Source of the DNA: Acetivibrio cellulolyticus CD2
GTDB lineage: Bacteria > Bacillota > Clostridia > Acetivibrionales > Acetivibrionaceae
Assembly (NCBI RefSeq): GCF_000179595.2
Contig: NZ_JH556653.1
Coordinates: 36,971 to 100,970 of the forward strand
Direction: 5' to 3'
DNA: 64,000 nt
Shown one piece after another: positions 8,730 to 19,356 of this stretch (its first letter is position 1; each line of letters opens with the position of its first letter). The notes beneath the pieces were generated by a model. It saw only the letters and a program-made list of their open reading frames with translations. It was not told the DNA's origin and did no database searches. The position numbers and the translations under genes were made by a program.

Positions 8730-11700
8730 TTAACCAATATTCCCATGATATTCCTGCAGCGATTTGATAGGTGTAACTCCTTTTTTACTTTCTATAAATG
8801 CAGCAATACCTTTAACGCTGGCATTGGCAGCAGCCATTGTTGTTATATATGGAATTTTATACTTTATGGCAGTCTTACGGATATATGAGTCATCATCCTG
8901 ACTTCTTTTACCAATAGGAGTGTTGATTATCAGTTGGATCTCCTTATTGGTAATGCTGTCTACAATATTTGGCCTTCCTTCATGTATCTTATTTATCATT
9001 TCAGCCTCAACATTGTTTTCTGACAGGTACTTATGGGTTCCAGCAGTAGCCTTGATTTTAAAACCGAGTTTTACAAATTCCTTTGCAACTTCAAGCGCTT
9101 GTGCTTTATCCCTGTCAGTTATACTAATCAGAACAGTTCCCGATTCAGGCAGTGATACTTGGGTAGCTTCCTGAGCTTTGAAGAAAGCAAGACCGAATGA
9201 ATCGGCAAGCCCTAATACTTCACCAGTCGAACGCATTTCAGGTCCAAGGATTGGGTCTACTTCCTGGAACATATTGAATGGGAAAACGGCTTCCTTAACA
9301 CCGTAATGAGGTACATCAAGGAGTTTGAAATTATAGTCGGAGAACTTTCTGCCTCCTACCATATTCGAAATCATAAGCTCAGTTGCAATATGTGCCATCT
9401 TAATATTGCATACTTTTGAAACAAGCGGAACAGTTCTTGATGCACGTGGGTTTGCTTCCAGTACATATACCTTATCGTTTGCAATGGCATATTGCATATT
9501 CATCAATCCTATAACATTAAGTTCCTTTGCAATCTGTTCAGTATATTTTCGTATAGTGACAAGATGCTTCTCCGGTATACTGATAGTTGGAATAACACAT
9601 GCTGAATCTCCTGAATGAATTCCAGCTAATTCAATATGTTCCATTACTGCAGGTACAAATACGTCTTTTCCGTCAGAAATGGCATCTGCCTCAGCTTCTA
9701 CTGCATTATCAAGGAACTTGTCAATCAGAATTGGACGTTCTGGAGTCACATCAACAGCTGCTTCAACGTATTGCTTGAGCATTTCTTCATCATGTATAAC
9801 TTCCATACCACGGCCACCCAAAACATACGAAGGACGCACCATTAATGGATATCCAATCCTGTTTGCTATTTTCACAGCTTGCTCCATATTGCTTGCCATA
9901 CCTGATTCAGGCATAGGAATTTCAAGCTTTTCCATCATAATACGGAAGCGATCTCTATCTTCTGCAAGGTCTATTGCATCTGTAGTTGTGCCTAATACTT
10001 TTACACCTGCACGTACAAGCTCTGACGCTATATTAAGAGGTGTCTGTCCTCCAAACTGAACAATTATACCTAAAGGTTTTTCCTTTTCATATATACTTAA
10101 AACATCTTCAACTGTAAGAGGCTCAAAGTACAGTTTATCGGATGTATCATAGTCTGTTGATACTGTTTCAGGATTACAATTTACCATAATGGTTTCAAAT
10201 CCCATTTCACGTATTGCCAATGCTGCATGGACGCAGCAGTAGTCAAACTCAATACCCTGCCCGATTCTGTTAGGACCTCCTCCAAGTATCATAATCTTCT
10301 TATTGTTACTTACAGGTGTTTTATCAGGAGCGTTGTAAGTCGAGTAGTAATATGCAGCATTTTCCACCCCGCTTACAGGCACCGGTTCCCATCCTTCAAC
10401 AACACCAAGTTCTGTACGTGTGCTTCTTATTTGAGACTCTTCAACAGAAAGAATTTTTGCAATATACTTATCTGAAAATCCATCCTTTTTTGCACGAATA
10501 AGTAACTCATCCGGTAAAGTTCCACCTTTGTATTTGAGCATATCTTCTTCGAGCAATACCAATTCTTTCATCTGCTCTATAAAATATTTCTTTATATGTG
10601 TAAGCTTATGAAGTTCTTCAACATCTGCACCTTTTCTCAAGGCTTCATACATAATAAACTGTCTTTCACTTGTTGGCTCTGCAAGCATTTCCATGAGCTG
10701 CGAAAGAGTCTTTGTGTTAAAGTCCTTTGCATAGCCCATACCGCTGCGTCCTATTTCTAATGAACGGATTGCCTTGTGTAATGCTTCCTTATAGGTTTTA
10801 CCTATACTCATTACTTCACCGACGGCTCTCATCTGAGTTCCGAGCTTATCTTTTGCTCCTTTGAATTTCTCAAATGCCCAACGAGCAAACTTGATTACTA
10901 TATAATCCCCTGATGGTGTATATTTATCAAGTGTTCCACTGCGCCAGTATGGAATTTCATCAAGAGTAAGACCAGCTGCAAGAAGTGAAGAAATCAATGC
11001 AATAGGAAAACCTGTTGCCTTAGAAGCAAGAGCTGACGAACGTGAAGTTCTTGGATTTATTTCTATAATTACAACCCTGTCGGTTTTTGGATCATGTGCA
11101 AATTGAACATTGGTACCACCTATTACCTCAATTGCCTCTACAATAGAGTATGCGTATTTTTGCAGTCTTTGCTGAAGTTCTGTGCTGATAGTCAGCATAG
11201 GTGCAGAACAGAAGGAATCTCCTGTGTGAACTCCCATAGGATCAATATTTTCAATAAAACAAACTGTAATCATTTGATTCTTTGAGTCACGAACAACTTC
11301 GAGTTCAAGTTCTTCCCAACCTAAAACTGATTCTTCTACAAGTATCTGACCTACCATACTTGCTGATATTCCTCTCCCTGCAACAACTTCGAGTTCCTCC
11401 ATATTATAAACCAAACCGCCGCCTGTACCTCCCATAGTGTAAGCAGGACGGATTACAACAGGAAAACCTAGTTTTTTTGCAATTTCTTTTGCCTCTTCCA
11501 CTGTGTATGCAGGTTCACTTTGAGGCATTTCAATACCCAATCTTTTCATGGTTTCCTTAAATGCTATACGGTCTTCGCCACGTTCGATGGCATCAAGTTG
11601 AACACCTATTACTTTTACATCGTACTTATCTAGCACCCCTGCTTTTGCCAGTTCAGAGCAAAGATTTAATCCTGATTGACCACCAAGGTTAGGAAGAATT

Positions 11701-11954
11701 GCATCCGGACGCTCTTTATCGATTATTTCAGTTAGGCGTGGTACGTTTAATGGCTCGATATATGTTGCATCTGCCATCCCGGGATCAGTCATTATTGTTG
11801 CTGGATTTGAATTAACCAGTATTACCTGGTAACCTAATTTACGAAGTGCTTTACAGGCTTGAGTACCTGAATAGTCAAACTCACAGGCTTGCCCGATAAT
11901 AATCGGACCTGAGCCTACTATCATTATTTTGTTAATATCAGATCTTTTTGGCAT
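8730..11954 (-). CDS. carB: Carbamoyl phosphate synthase large subunit
   Basis: A 1074-residue enzyme making carbamoyl phosphate from bicarbonate, ammonia and 2 ATP for pyrimidine and arginine synthesis. The two homologous halves are clear: GSGPIIIGQACEFDYSG at residue ~13 and GGGPNRIGQGIEFDYCC at ~560 each begin a pre-ATP-grasp plus ATP-grasp module (e.g. YTMGGTGGG, YVLGGRGME). The last ~140 residues form the MGS-like allosteric domain (IKATAGTHKYL). Length is typical. GAGGAG precedes the ATG. The small glutaminase subunit gene carA, usually just upstream, is not in this window. Confidence 0.98.
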   Translation of the reverse strand: MPKRSDINKIMIVGSGPIIIGQACEFDYSGTQACKALRKLGYQVILVNSNPATIMTDPGMADATYIEPLNVPRLTEIIDKERPDAILPNLGGQSGLNLCSELAKAGVLDKYDVKVIGVQLDAIERGEDRIAFKETMKRLGIEMPQSEPAYTVEEAKEIAKKLGFPVVIRPAYTMGGTGGGLVYNMEELEVVAGRGISASMVGQILVEESVLGWEELELEVVRDSKNQMITVCFIENIDPMGVHTGDSFCSAPMLTISTELQQRLQKYAYSIVEAIEVIGGTNVQFAHDPKTDRVVIIEINPRTSRSSALASKATGFPIALISSLLAAGLTLDEIPYWRSGTLDKYTPSGDYIVIKFARWAFEKFKGAKDKLGTQMRAVGEVMSIGKTYKEALHKAIRSLEIGRSGMGYAKDFNTKTLSQLMEMLAEPTSERQFIMYEALRKGADVEELHKLTHIKKYFIEQMKELVLLEEDMLKYKGGTLPDELLIRAKKDGFSDKYIAKILSVEESQIRSTRTELGVVEGWEPVPVSGVENAAYYYSTYNAPDKTPVSNNKKIMILGGGPNRIGQGIEFDYCCVHAALAIREMGFETIMVNCNPETVSTDYDTSDKLYFEPLTVEDVLSIYEKEKPLGIIVQFGGQTPLNIASELVRAGVKVLGTTTDAIDLAEDRDRFRIMMEKLEIPMPESGMASNMEQAVKIANRIGYPLMVRPSYVLGGRGMEVIHDEEMLKQYVEAAVDVTPERPILIDKFLDNAVEAEADAISDGKDVFVPAVMEHIELAGIHSGDSACVIPTISIPEKHLVTIRKYTEQIAKELNVIGLMNMQYAIANDKVYVLEANPRASRTVPLVSKVCNIKMAHIATELMISNMVGGRKFSDYNFKLLDVPHYGVKEAVFPFNMFQEVDPILGPEMRSTGEVLGLADSFGLAFFKAQEATQVSLPESGTVLISITDRDKAQALEVAKEFVKLGFKIKATAGTHKYLSENNVEAEMINKIHEGRPNIVDSITNKEIQLIINTPIGKRSQDDDSYIRKTAIKYKIPYITTMAAANASVKGIAAFIESKKGVTPIKSLQEYHGNIG

Positions 11955-12164
11955 AATATCTACTCCTCATCATTGAGCTTGCTCACCATTGAGCTCTGTG
12001 AAATATTATATAACAAAACTCACAAAAATCATAACTTTTTTATTATTAAATTTAGTAGTTTTTCTATAAAATTTGGGTAAGAACAAACAAGCGACAGTTT
12101 AACCAAAGCCTCCATTTTCAAAAGTTTCACAGCGGTGATTTTTAATGGTAGGTTTTCGAGAAAA

Positions 12165-12226
12165 AGAACCTCTTTATCTTTAAGCTCCATTTCATAGGAA
12201 TAAGCTTAAAATGATAAAGAGGTTCT
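12165..12226 (-). terminator. Terminator after ABC-F gene
   Basis: On the minus strand a 14-bp perfect outer stem (12165-12178 with 12213-12226) encloses a second inner AAGCTTA stem, and is followed by TTCTTTTTC. It lies 15 bases after the stop codon of the ABC-F ATPase. The 200 bases from here to carB hold no gene. Confidence 0.85.
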
Positions 12227-12240
12227 AAGTATTGTCCTAA

Positions 12241-13881
<1,641 letters not shown>

Positions 13882-13959
13882 TTACGGCATATTATAACAC
13901 ATAGATAAGAATTCGTCCATTCATGTAAAACCCCAATTTAAAATTATATATTGAATTTA

Positions 13960-14732
13960 CTAATCCTTAAAATTCAACTTTGCCTTTTCGCCAAACAGTT
14001 CCAGGGCTTTTTTATCATAAGCTTTTGCCGCTTTTATTTCATCATCAAATCTTCCCAAATGATACATTTTATAATTATAAGTTATCTGTGCAGTCCATCT
14101 ATTAATTCGCCTATTAAATGAAACTCCAACATACTTTGATGTGACTTCTCTGCTCTTTACCTTTTTCCCCTGCCTCACAAGAGCTTTGTATTCCGGAATA
14201 TATTCCTGGTTCGCTTTCAGAATTTCTTCATAATTAAGCTTTAACTTTTAAATCCCAACTTCCAGAAAGTTCCTCAACGCAAAATCCTTATACTTGATTA
14301 TTGCATGATAATCTGCTGCAACTGTAGCCTCCCACTCAGAATGATAAGTCTCATAGCTTTGTTTTATGCCTGTATCATAAACCTTGGCAGCCCATGCCTT
14401 TTTAGCTTTAGCTACACCATAATATATGGCTTCAGCCAGACACCTATATTTATAAGTATGAGCGTCACATACAGAACAGTTATCCCTGCAAAAATCATAA
14501 ATATTTCCATTCTTATGCAGTACAACATCCGACTTGCCAGCATCAAAAATCAACTGAGAAATTTTCATGAGTTCACCATTTATTCTGATCTTAGGAATAC
14601 AATAATCAATAATCCATTTAAATTGCCCAACTCTTTCATAATCCTCGTCATCTCGTCATCTAATATTATTTCAGGTTTATACGTAAACGGTAAACCGGTT
14701 CCCTTTTCTAATTGCATATCTCTAATTGGCAC
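13960..14732 (-). pseudogene. Two-AP2-domain DNA-binding protein, broken by frameshift and stop
   Basis: Reading from the GTG at 14732 (GGGAGGGG 5 nt upstream), the frame gives IRDMQLEKGTG...IIL, then is lost at an 8-bp tandem duplication (14645-14660). Removing one copy restores DDEDYERVGQFKW, the typical start of HNH/AP2-type bacterial proteins. The frame then runs through a first AP2-like segment (KAWAAKVYD...EATVAADYHAIIKYKDFALRNF) to a TAA at 14248-14250. The same frame continues after it into a second AP2 domain (KYVGVSFNRR...LGRFDDEIKAAKAYDKKA). The repaired product would be about 254 residues. Such proteins are often linked to homing or mobile DNA. Two lesions make it a pseudogene, or two residual pieces. 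Confidence 0.8.
14645..14660. repeat. 8-bp tandem duplication causing a frameshift
   Basis: TCGTCATC occurs twice in direct succession (14645-14652, 14653-14660). On the minus strand this is GATGACGA twice. Deleting one unit rejoins the two halves of the AP2-domain gene in one frame, so this duplication is the inactivating mutation. Confidence 0.85.
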
Positions 14733-15190
14733 TAAAACCCCTCCCAACTTGTATTTATTATTCCTAATAATACTATCAAGTATAGGAGGGGTTTACACTA
14801 CGGCTTTTGTTCCATCGCTTACGAATTATTAAAGACAAAGCTGCTATTAAATGAGATTTACAATTTTACAATTGAATCAACAAACTCTGGAAAGAACCGG
14901 TAAACCGCTTACCCGGGGAGTATGTACTCGCCGCAATTTAGCTATTATTTTTTTATTATTTAGACTATTTAGACTGTAAGAAGAAATTATTTGATGTTCT
15001 CAACAATTCAAGCAATACACTAAACTTTTATACTTTTCCCGATAAACTCCTTGCTTGGTTTTATATTGCAAATGCAAATTTTACCTGTGACACCTATTTT
15101 TTATACTATTTAGTTAGCTACAGTACCTGAGCTGTTTAATTCAGCTATCATCTACTGGCCCGTCCCAAACATGGGTAGTCTTTACACCAT
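14733..15190. other. Intergenic region without a gene
   Basis: About 460 bases, AT-rich. I find no convincing coding frame or RNA gene. A CCCCTCC/GGAGGGG inverted repeat (about 14737-14790) flanks the region just upstream of the broken AP2 gene and includes its ribosome site. This stretch separates the AP2 remnant from the end of the Rhs immunity gene. Confidence 0.5.
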
Positions 15191-15751
15191 TCACTTTTTG
15201 GTTTTGGTTGTAGGAAAATTATTCTTTATTGGTTTACTAATATCCCAACTAATCAATTTAATTTTGTACTTTTTAAACAACTCATCTGAGGGTATTATTC
15301 CATCTTCAGTGATTCGCCCCCTTTTTTCAACGAATGCGGCATCTGGGAAAGATTGTTTATAACTTTCATACTCTTTCATATCCCCCATATAATATCGCGC
15401 ACTTCCAGTTGGATAATAAATTTCTTTTGTATCATCAACTTTCACTAATATTATTTTTTGTTTTCCACTGGCTAAACGCTCCTTCCATTTACGATATTTA
15501 CCTTGTCCCTCATCCATCCCAATTCCGTCATATTCACATATTAAGGTGTCTTCAATAATTTTTCGTTCTCCGTTTATTTCATATTCCAAACGAAACGGAA
15601 ATTCTGCATATGTTATTTCAGGTTTTGGTGGATTTAGCAAAAAGGAATTTCCTAGAGCAATCATAGCCCATGGCCAAACAACAAAATATACTACTACCGC
15701 AAATATTAATAATACCAGTACTCCTATCATTATGAGTATTTTTATTTTCAA
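15191..15751 (-). CDS. Membrane-anchored protein, probable immunity partner of Rhs toxin
   Basis: A 186-residue protein with one N-terminal transmembrane helix (residues ~5-30, ILIMIGVLVLLIFAVVVYFV) and a soluble part outside the membrane. I know no family for it. Its TTG start overlaps the TGA stop of the Rhs C-terminal toxin segment (TTGA, 15748-15751) and GGAAGGG lies 5 nt upstream, so the two are translationally coupled. A coupled small gene right after a polymorphic toxin tip is classically the immunity gene; membrane anchoring would suit a lipase-type toxin. This role is inferred from position only. Confidence 0.65.
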   Translation of the reverse strand: MKIKILIMIGVLVLLIFAVVVYFVVWPWAMIALGNSFLLNPPKPEITYAEFPFRLEYEINGERKIIEDTLICEYDGIGMDEGQGKYRKWKERLASGKQKIILVKVDDTKEIYYPTGSARYYMGDMKEYESYKQSFPDAAFVEKRGRITEDGIIPSDELFKKYKIKLISWDISKPIKNNFPTTKTKK

Positions 15752-16743
15752 TTATACCCTTCCTCCTTTAGCGCTTTTTTGACTGATCCCATCAAATGGT
15801 TTTGTATTGAATTAGAAAGATTAACAACATCTCTACTTAGTCCCTGAACCCACCATGGTGTCTTATTTTGGTTGGGTAAGTAAACCACTTTACCTATTGG
15901 TTTGCTAACTGAACCAAATATGTTGTTCAATATTTCACCCTTTACAATATATGCTGTCATATTAGCAGTATATCCTTTAGTATTTAAGCCATATGCAGAT
16001 AAATTTACGGTAGCAGGATTAAATATAATACAATTTTTATTTGTTGCTACTGCATTTGCAGTAGCCTCAGCACCACCCTTTGAGTGCCCTACCATTGTTA
16101 TTTCATTATTTGGATGGTCATTCACAAATTTAGTTGATTCCGAAATCGAGTCTTTCATGTCATCTGAGTAACTTATTGGTTGTTGAATATTATTTACCCA
16201 ATCACTAAAATTCGTAGGCGTTGTACCTTTATTAACTAGCGAATATTCAGTTGTTCCATCGGCTTTTACTCTTGAATAAACTCCCATTTTAAGTCCTTCA
16301 TCATTTATTATAATAGTATTCAATGTCCAGCCAGAAACTTTGTCTCCTTTCTTTCCATCATAAATATGTTCTGCCATATTCGCAGCTTCATATGTTGTAG
16401 GAATATGTCCACTCGGGTCAAGGTAACATATCGGATTATTTTCTGTATACGTATACAAATTCAAACTTAACGGGTCGATATCTTCACCCCAGTAGCTGTC
16501 CTCAGTTATAAACCTACCTGTAGCAGGATTATAATACCTTGCCCTCAGATAAATAGTGCCAGTTTCTTTGTCGTAATATTCGCCACAATACCTAAACGGA
16601 TTAGCATCATTTGCATCGATATTCCTTTCATTGCCAAACTCATCGTAGTCATACCCCTTTATAACACCTCCCGATGTGTCTGTTAATTGCTCTACATCGC
16701 CATGTCCATTAAACAGATAGAACTGTCTGTCACTGTTATAATC
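15748..16743 (-). pseudogene. rhs gene, 3' segment: Rhs core end plus lipase-like toxin domain
   Basis: This segment starts at the IS66 insertion point in frame with DYNSDRQFYLFNGHGDVEQL and carries the Rhs-associated core end (RYYNPATGRFITEDSYWG, NLYTYTENNPICYLDPSGH). After the conserved core, a ~220-residue variable tip holds an alpha/beta-hydrolase nucleophile elbow, GHSKGGAEA, and resembles lipase/phospholipase-type Rhs effectors. The catalytic Ser is in GHSKG; Asp and His partners were not assigned. Cut off from its 5' part by IS66, it lacks its own start except internal Met codons, so it is probably silent unless read from the IS. Confidence 0.85.
16735..16743. repeat. Target-site duplication of IS66, left copy
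   Basis: GTTATAATC at 16735-16743 recurs at 19348-19356, directly flanking the element. On the coding strand both copies encode Asp-Tyr-Asn in the Rhs frame. IS66 elements usually make 8-bp duplications; one base may be coincidental. Confidence 0.9.
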
Positions 16744-16835
16744 GTAAGTGCTTCAAAACATACCGTAGTGTAATTAACAACTACTTCTGTTATGCTTTCT
16801 GATATAAAACTCATGAAGTCAGGAGGCATTTTAAA

Positions 16836-17156
16836 ATGGCACAAAGAAAATCCGAGACAATATGGAAGCAGACAATTTTAGATTGTAAAGCCAGTGGCTT
16901 ATCTGCTAGGCAATGGTGTGAAAAAAATAATATAAAATTGTCAACCTACAAATATTGGCTTACAAGACTCAATAAGCAAAAGAACTCAGCAACAGATATA
17001 TGCTGGGCAGAAATGAAAATTCCAGAAGAAGTGATAAGGCATCCGGGTTCTGCTTCCATCACAATACGGTATGACAATTTTGTATTGGATATACACGAAA
17101 AGACTGATCTTCAGTTGCTAGCAACAGTGTTAAAAACACTGCGTTCAATATGTTAG
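16836..17156 (+). CDS. tnpA: IS66 TnpA-like accessory protein
   Basis: A 106-residue protein with an N-terminal helix-turn-helix-like segment (KASGLSARQWCEKNNIKLST, YKYWLTRL) typical of the small first ORF of IS66 elements, which is needed for transposition and probably binds DNA. It ends seven bases into the start of tnpB, consistent with coupling. AGGAGG precedes the start. Confidence 0.85.
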   Translation: MAQRKSETIWKQTILDCKASGLSARQWCEKNNIKLSTYKYWLTRLNKQKNSATDICWAEMKIPEEVIRHPGSASITIRYDNFVLDIHEKTDLQLLATVLKTLRSIC

Positions 17157-17524
17157 GCGGATTTACCCAGGGAGCTGAACATATCTACATAGCCTGTAAT
17201 TCCACAGATTTTCGGAAGCAGATTGATGGATTGGTGGCGATTGTGAATCTACAGTTTAAACTCGATCCATTTTCAGACAGCTGCGCTTTCATCTTCTGCA
17301 ATAAAAGAAAAACAGCTATTAAAGTTTTGAGATATGATAAAAATGGGTTTATCCTTGCCAGCAAGAAGCTTTTGGAAGGAATGAAGTTTCAATGGCCCAA
17401 GAGCCCGTCGGAAGTAAAAGAGATTACATTACAGCAGATGGAATGGCTCTTTCAGGGACTTAATATAGAACAGAAAAAGGCACATTATTCTGTTGAAATG
17501 AGTGCCGAAAAAACCTGTTATTAG
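17150..17524 (+). CDS. tnpB: IS66 TnpB accessory protein
   Basis: A 124-residue TnpB (IS66 Orf2) protein. The family signature is clear: TDFRKQIDGLVAIV, CAFIFCNKRKTAIKVLRYD, and FQWPKSPSEVKEIT near the C-terminus. It overlaps tnpA by 7 bases. Its exact biochemical job is unknown, but it is required for IS66 transposition. Appears intact. Confidence 0.92.
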   Translation: MLGGFTQGAEHIYIACNSTDFRKQIDGLVAIVNLQFKLDPFSDSCAFIFCNKRKTAIKVLRYDKNGFILASKKLLEGMKFQWPKSPSEVKEITLQQMEWLFQGLNIEQKKAHYSVEMSAEKTCY

Positions 17525-17663
17525 GGTTGGTGAATATGCCGAAAAAACGGCTAAAAACCCGCATAAAATCAGCATTTTTTTGCCCATTAATATCTCCTAA
17601 AATATAGAAAAAGGCATTAAAAAGTGGTATACTTAAACCAGATAAAAAAGGACGTGTATACCA

Positions 17664-19287
17664 TTGACAGAACATGAAGAACTGGAAATGCTTCGGGCTT
17701 TAGTTGAAAAACAAAAGCAGGAACTTGAAGCAAAAGATAAGATCATTCAAAAACAAAATATCCAGCTTGAGAACATGATTCAGGCTCTCCTGCACGCTCG
17801 CAAGAAACTATTTGGTAGCCCTTCTGAGATTACCAGACAGACAGGCGAACAAATAAATCTGTTTGAAACAACGCAGGAACTGGCAGCGGAATTATTTAAG
17901 GAACAGAAAAAATAACCGTTCCAAGCCACCAAAGAACTGCCAGACAGCCTGGTGTCAGAGTTGAAATGCTTGTAAATATTCCGAAAGAGGTGGAGGAATA
18001 TATCATTCCTCCGGAAGAAAACTGTTCCGAGTGCGGAGCAGAACTGAAAGTCATTGGTAAAAGCTTGTACGCACAGAAGTGGAATTTATTCCGTCAAAAC
18101 TGAAAGTAGTACAGGTTCTCCAGGAAGTTGCTAAGTGTACCAACTGTGGAAATGAAGGTAGCGAAAATCCCAAAGACCATTTCCAGAAAGCTGCGGTTCC
18201 AACTTCAGTTCTGCCACACTCCATAGCAACTGCATCCCTTGTGGCACAAGTCATGTATCAGAAGTTTGCAATGGGGATTCCTTTCAACCGTCAAGAGAAC
18301 GATTGGTACCGTATAGGTCTGGTGCTACCAAGATCTAATATGGCAAACTGGACGATTCGGTGTAGTGAAGAATGGCTGGCTCCGATTTACAACCGGATTC
18401 ATGAGGAGCTTTTAAAATGCGAAGTCCTTCACATGGATGAAACAAGAATCCAGTGTAATAAGGAAGAAGGCAAACAAGCTAGCAGTGATTCTTTCATGTG
18501 GGTCATGCGAAGTGCAGCTTGTGAAGAGATCAAGGCAGCTTTCTTCCACTATTCCAGAAGCCGAAGCGGTGATGTTGCAAAGCAACTATTACAAGGGTTT
18601 CATGGATATCTAACCACGGATGCGTATAGTGCTTATGAGAAAGCGGAGAACATTAAAAGAAATCTTTGTTGGGCTCATTGTCGACGCTATTTCATAGAAA
18701 GTATTCCGCTGGACAATAAAGGAAAAGAGATCTCGGGTTCCAAAGGAGCTGAAGGAAGGGAATTCATCAATCTTCTCTTCAAACTGGAAGATGAGATAAA
18801 GGAACTGTCATATGACGAAAAGAAAGAGAAGCGTCAGGAGGCGTCACGTGCCATTCTTGATGCCTTTTGGTCATGGGTTGAAGAGACCTCTGCAATTTCT
18901 ACTACAAATGAGAACCTAACAAAAGCTCTAAATTATGCTAAGAATCAAAAAAAGTATCTTGAAACATTTCTAGAAGACGGAAGGCTTCCCATCTCCAACA
19001 ATCTTTGCGAGGCAAATATCAAACCATATGCCGTAGCAAGAAGAGCCTGGCTTTTTGCTGACACTCCAAAGGGAGCAACTGCTAATGCGATCCTTTATAC
19101 ATTGGTGGAATCTGCTAAAGCAAATATTTTGGATGTGTATGAGTATCTAAAATATATCCTTGAAGCAATGCCTAATACAGATTTTAAAAACCACCCAGAA
19201 CTTCTGGACAAGTACCTGCCTTGGTCAAAGGATTTACCGGAAGAATGCAGGCTGAATCATAAACATAAAAAGTGCTTCAAAAAATGA
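17664..19287 (+). pseudogene. tnpC: IS66 TnpC transposase with two frameshifts
   Basis: DDE transposase of IS66. The TTG at 17664 opens a coiled-coil N-terminus (EELEMLRALVEKQKQELEAK) that stops at TAA 17913-17915 after AAAAAA; one base less reading (ITVPSHQRTARQPGVR) follows in the -1 frame, through the zinc-ribbon CSECG. A second -1 shift near 18065 leads to the long catalytic part (from about 18079), with LHMDETRIQ, the LTTDAYSAYEK strand and NNLCEANIKPYAV near the end. The first break lies in a run of six A and could in principle be slippery; the second is not, so both are most simply base deletions. Confidence 0.85.
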
Positions 19288-19347
19288 CACCATTAGCTTA
19301 TCGCAATGATCGTGATATAGCTAGACGTCATCTTTTGAAGCACTTAC

Positions 19348-19356
19348 GTTATAATC
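19348..19356. repeat. Target-site duplication of IS66, right copy
   Basis: Second GTTATAATC copy, immediately after the element's CTTAC end. See the left copy at 16735-16743. Confidence 0.9.

Larger units (their letters stand above)
16744..19347 (+). mobile_element. IS66-family insertion sequence (2604 bp) inside rhs
   Basis: Terminal inverted repeats begin GTAAGTGCTTCAAAA at both ends (16744 inward; 19347 inward on the other strand). Inside are the three IS66 genes in order: tnpA-like, tnpB and tnpC, all on the plus strand, antisense to rhs. The element sits exactly between two copies of GTTATAATC; removing it and one copy restores the rhs frame. tnpC has two frameshifts, so the copy is probably not autonomous now. 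Confidence 0.95.

Noticed and set aside
9679..10059. 126-codon open frame on the plus strand inside carB
   Set aside because: It is antisense to an essential conserved enzyme, has Ser/Ala/Ile-rich low-complexity content typical of a reversed frame, and lacks a ribosome site.
17905..17916. Programmed ribosomal frameshift in IS66 tnpC
   Set aside because: The A6 run could slip, but IS66 tnpC is normally one frame and a second non-slippery -1 break follows, so base loss is the simpler explanation.
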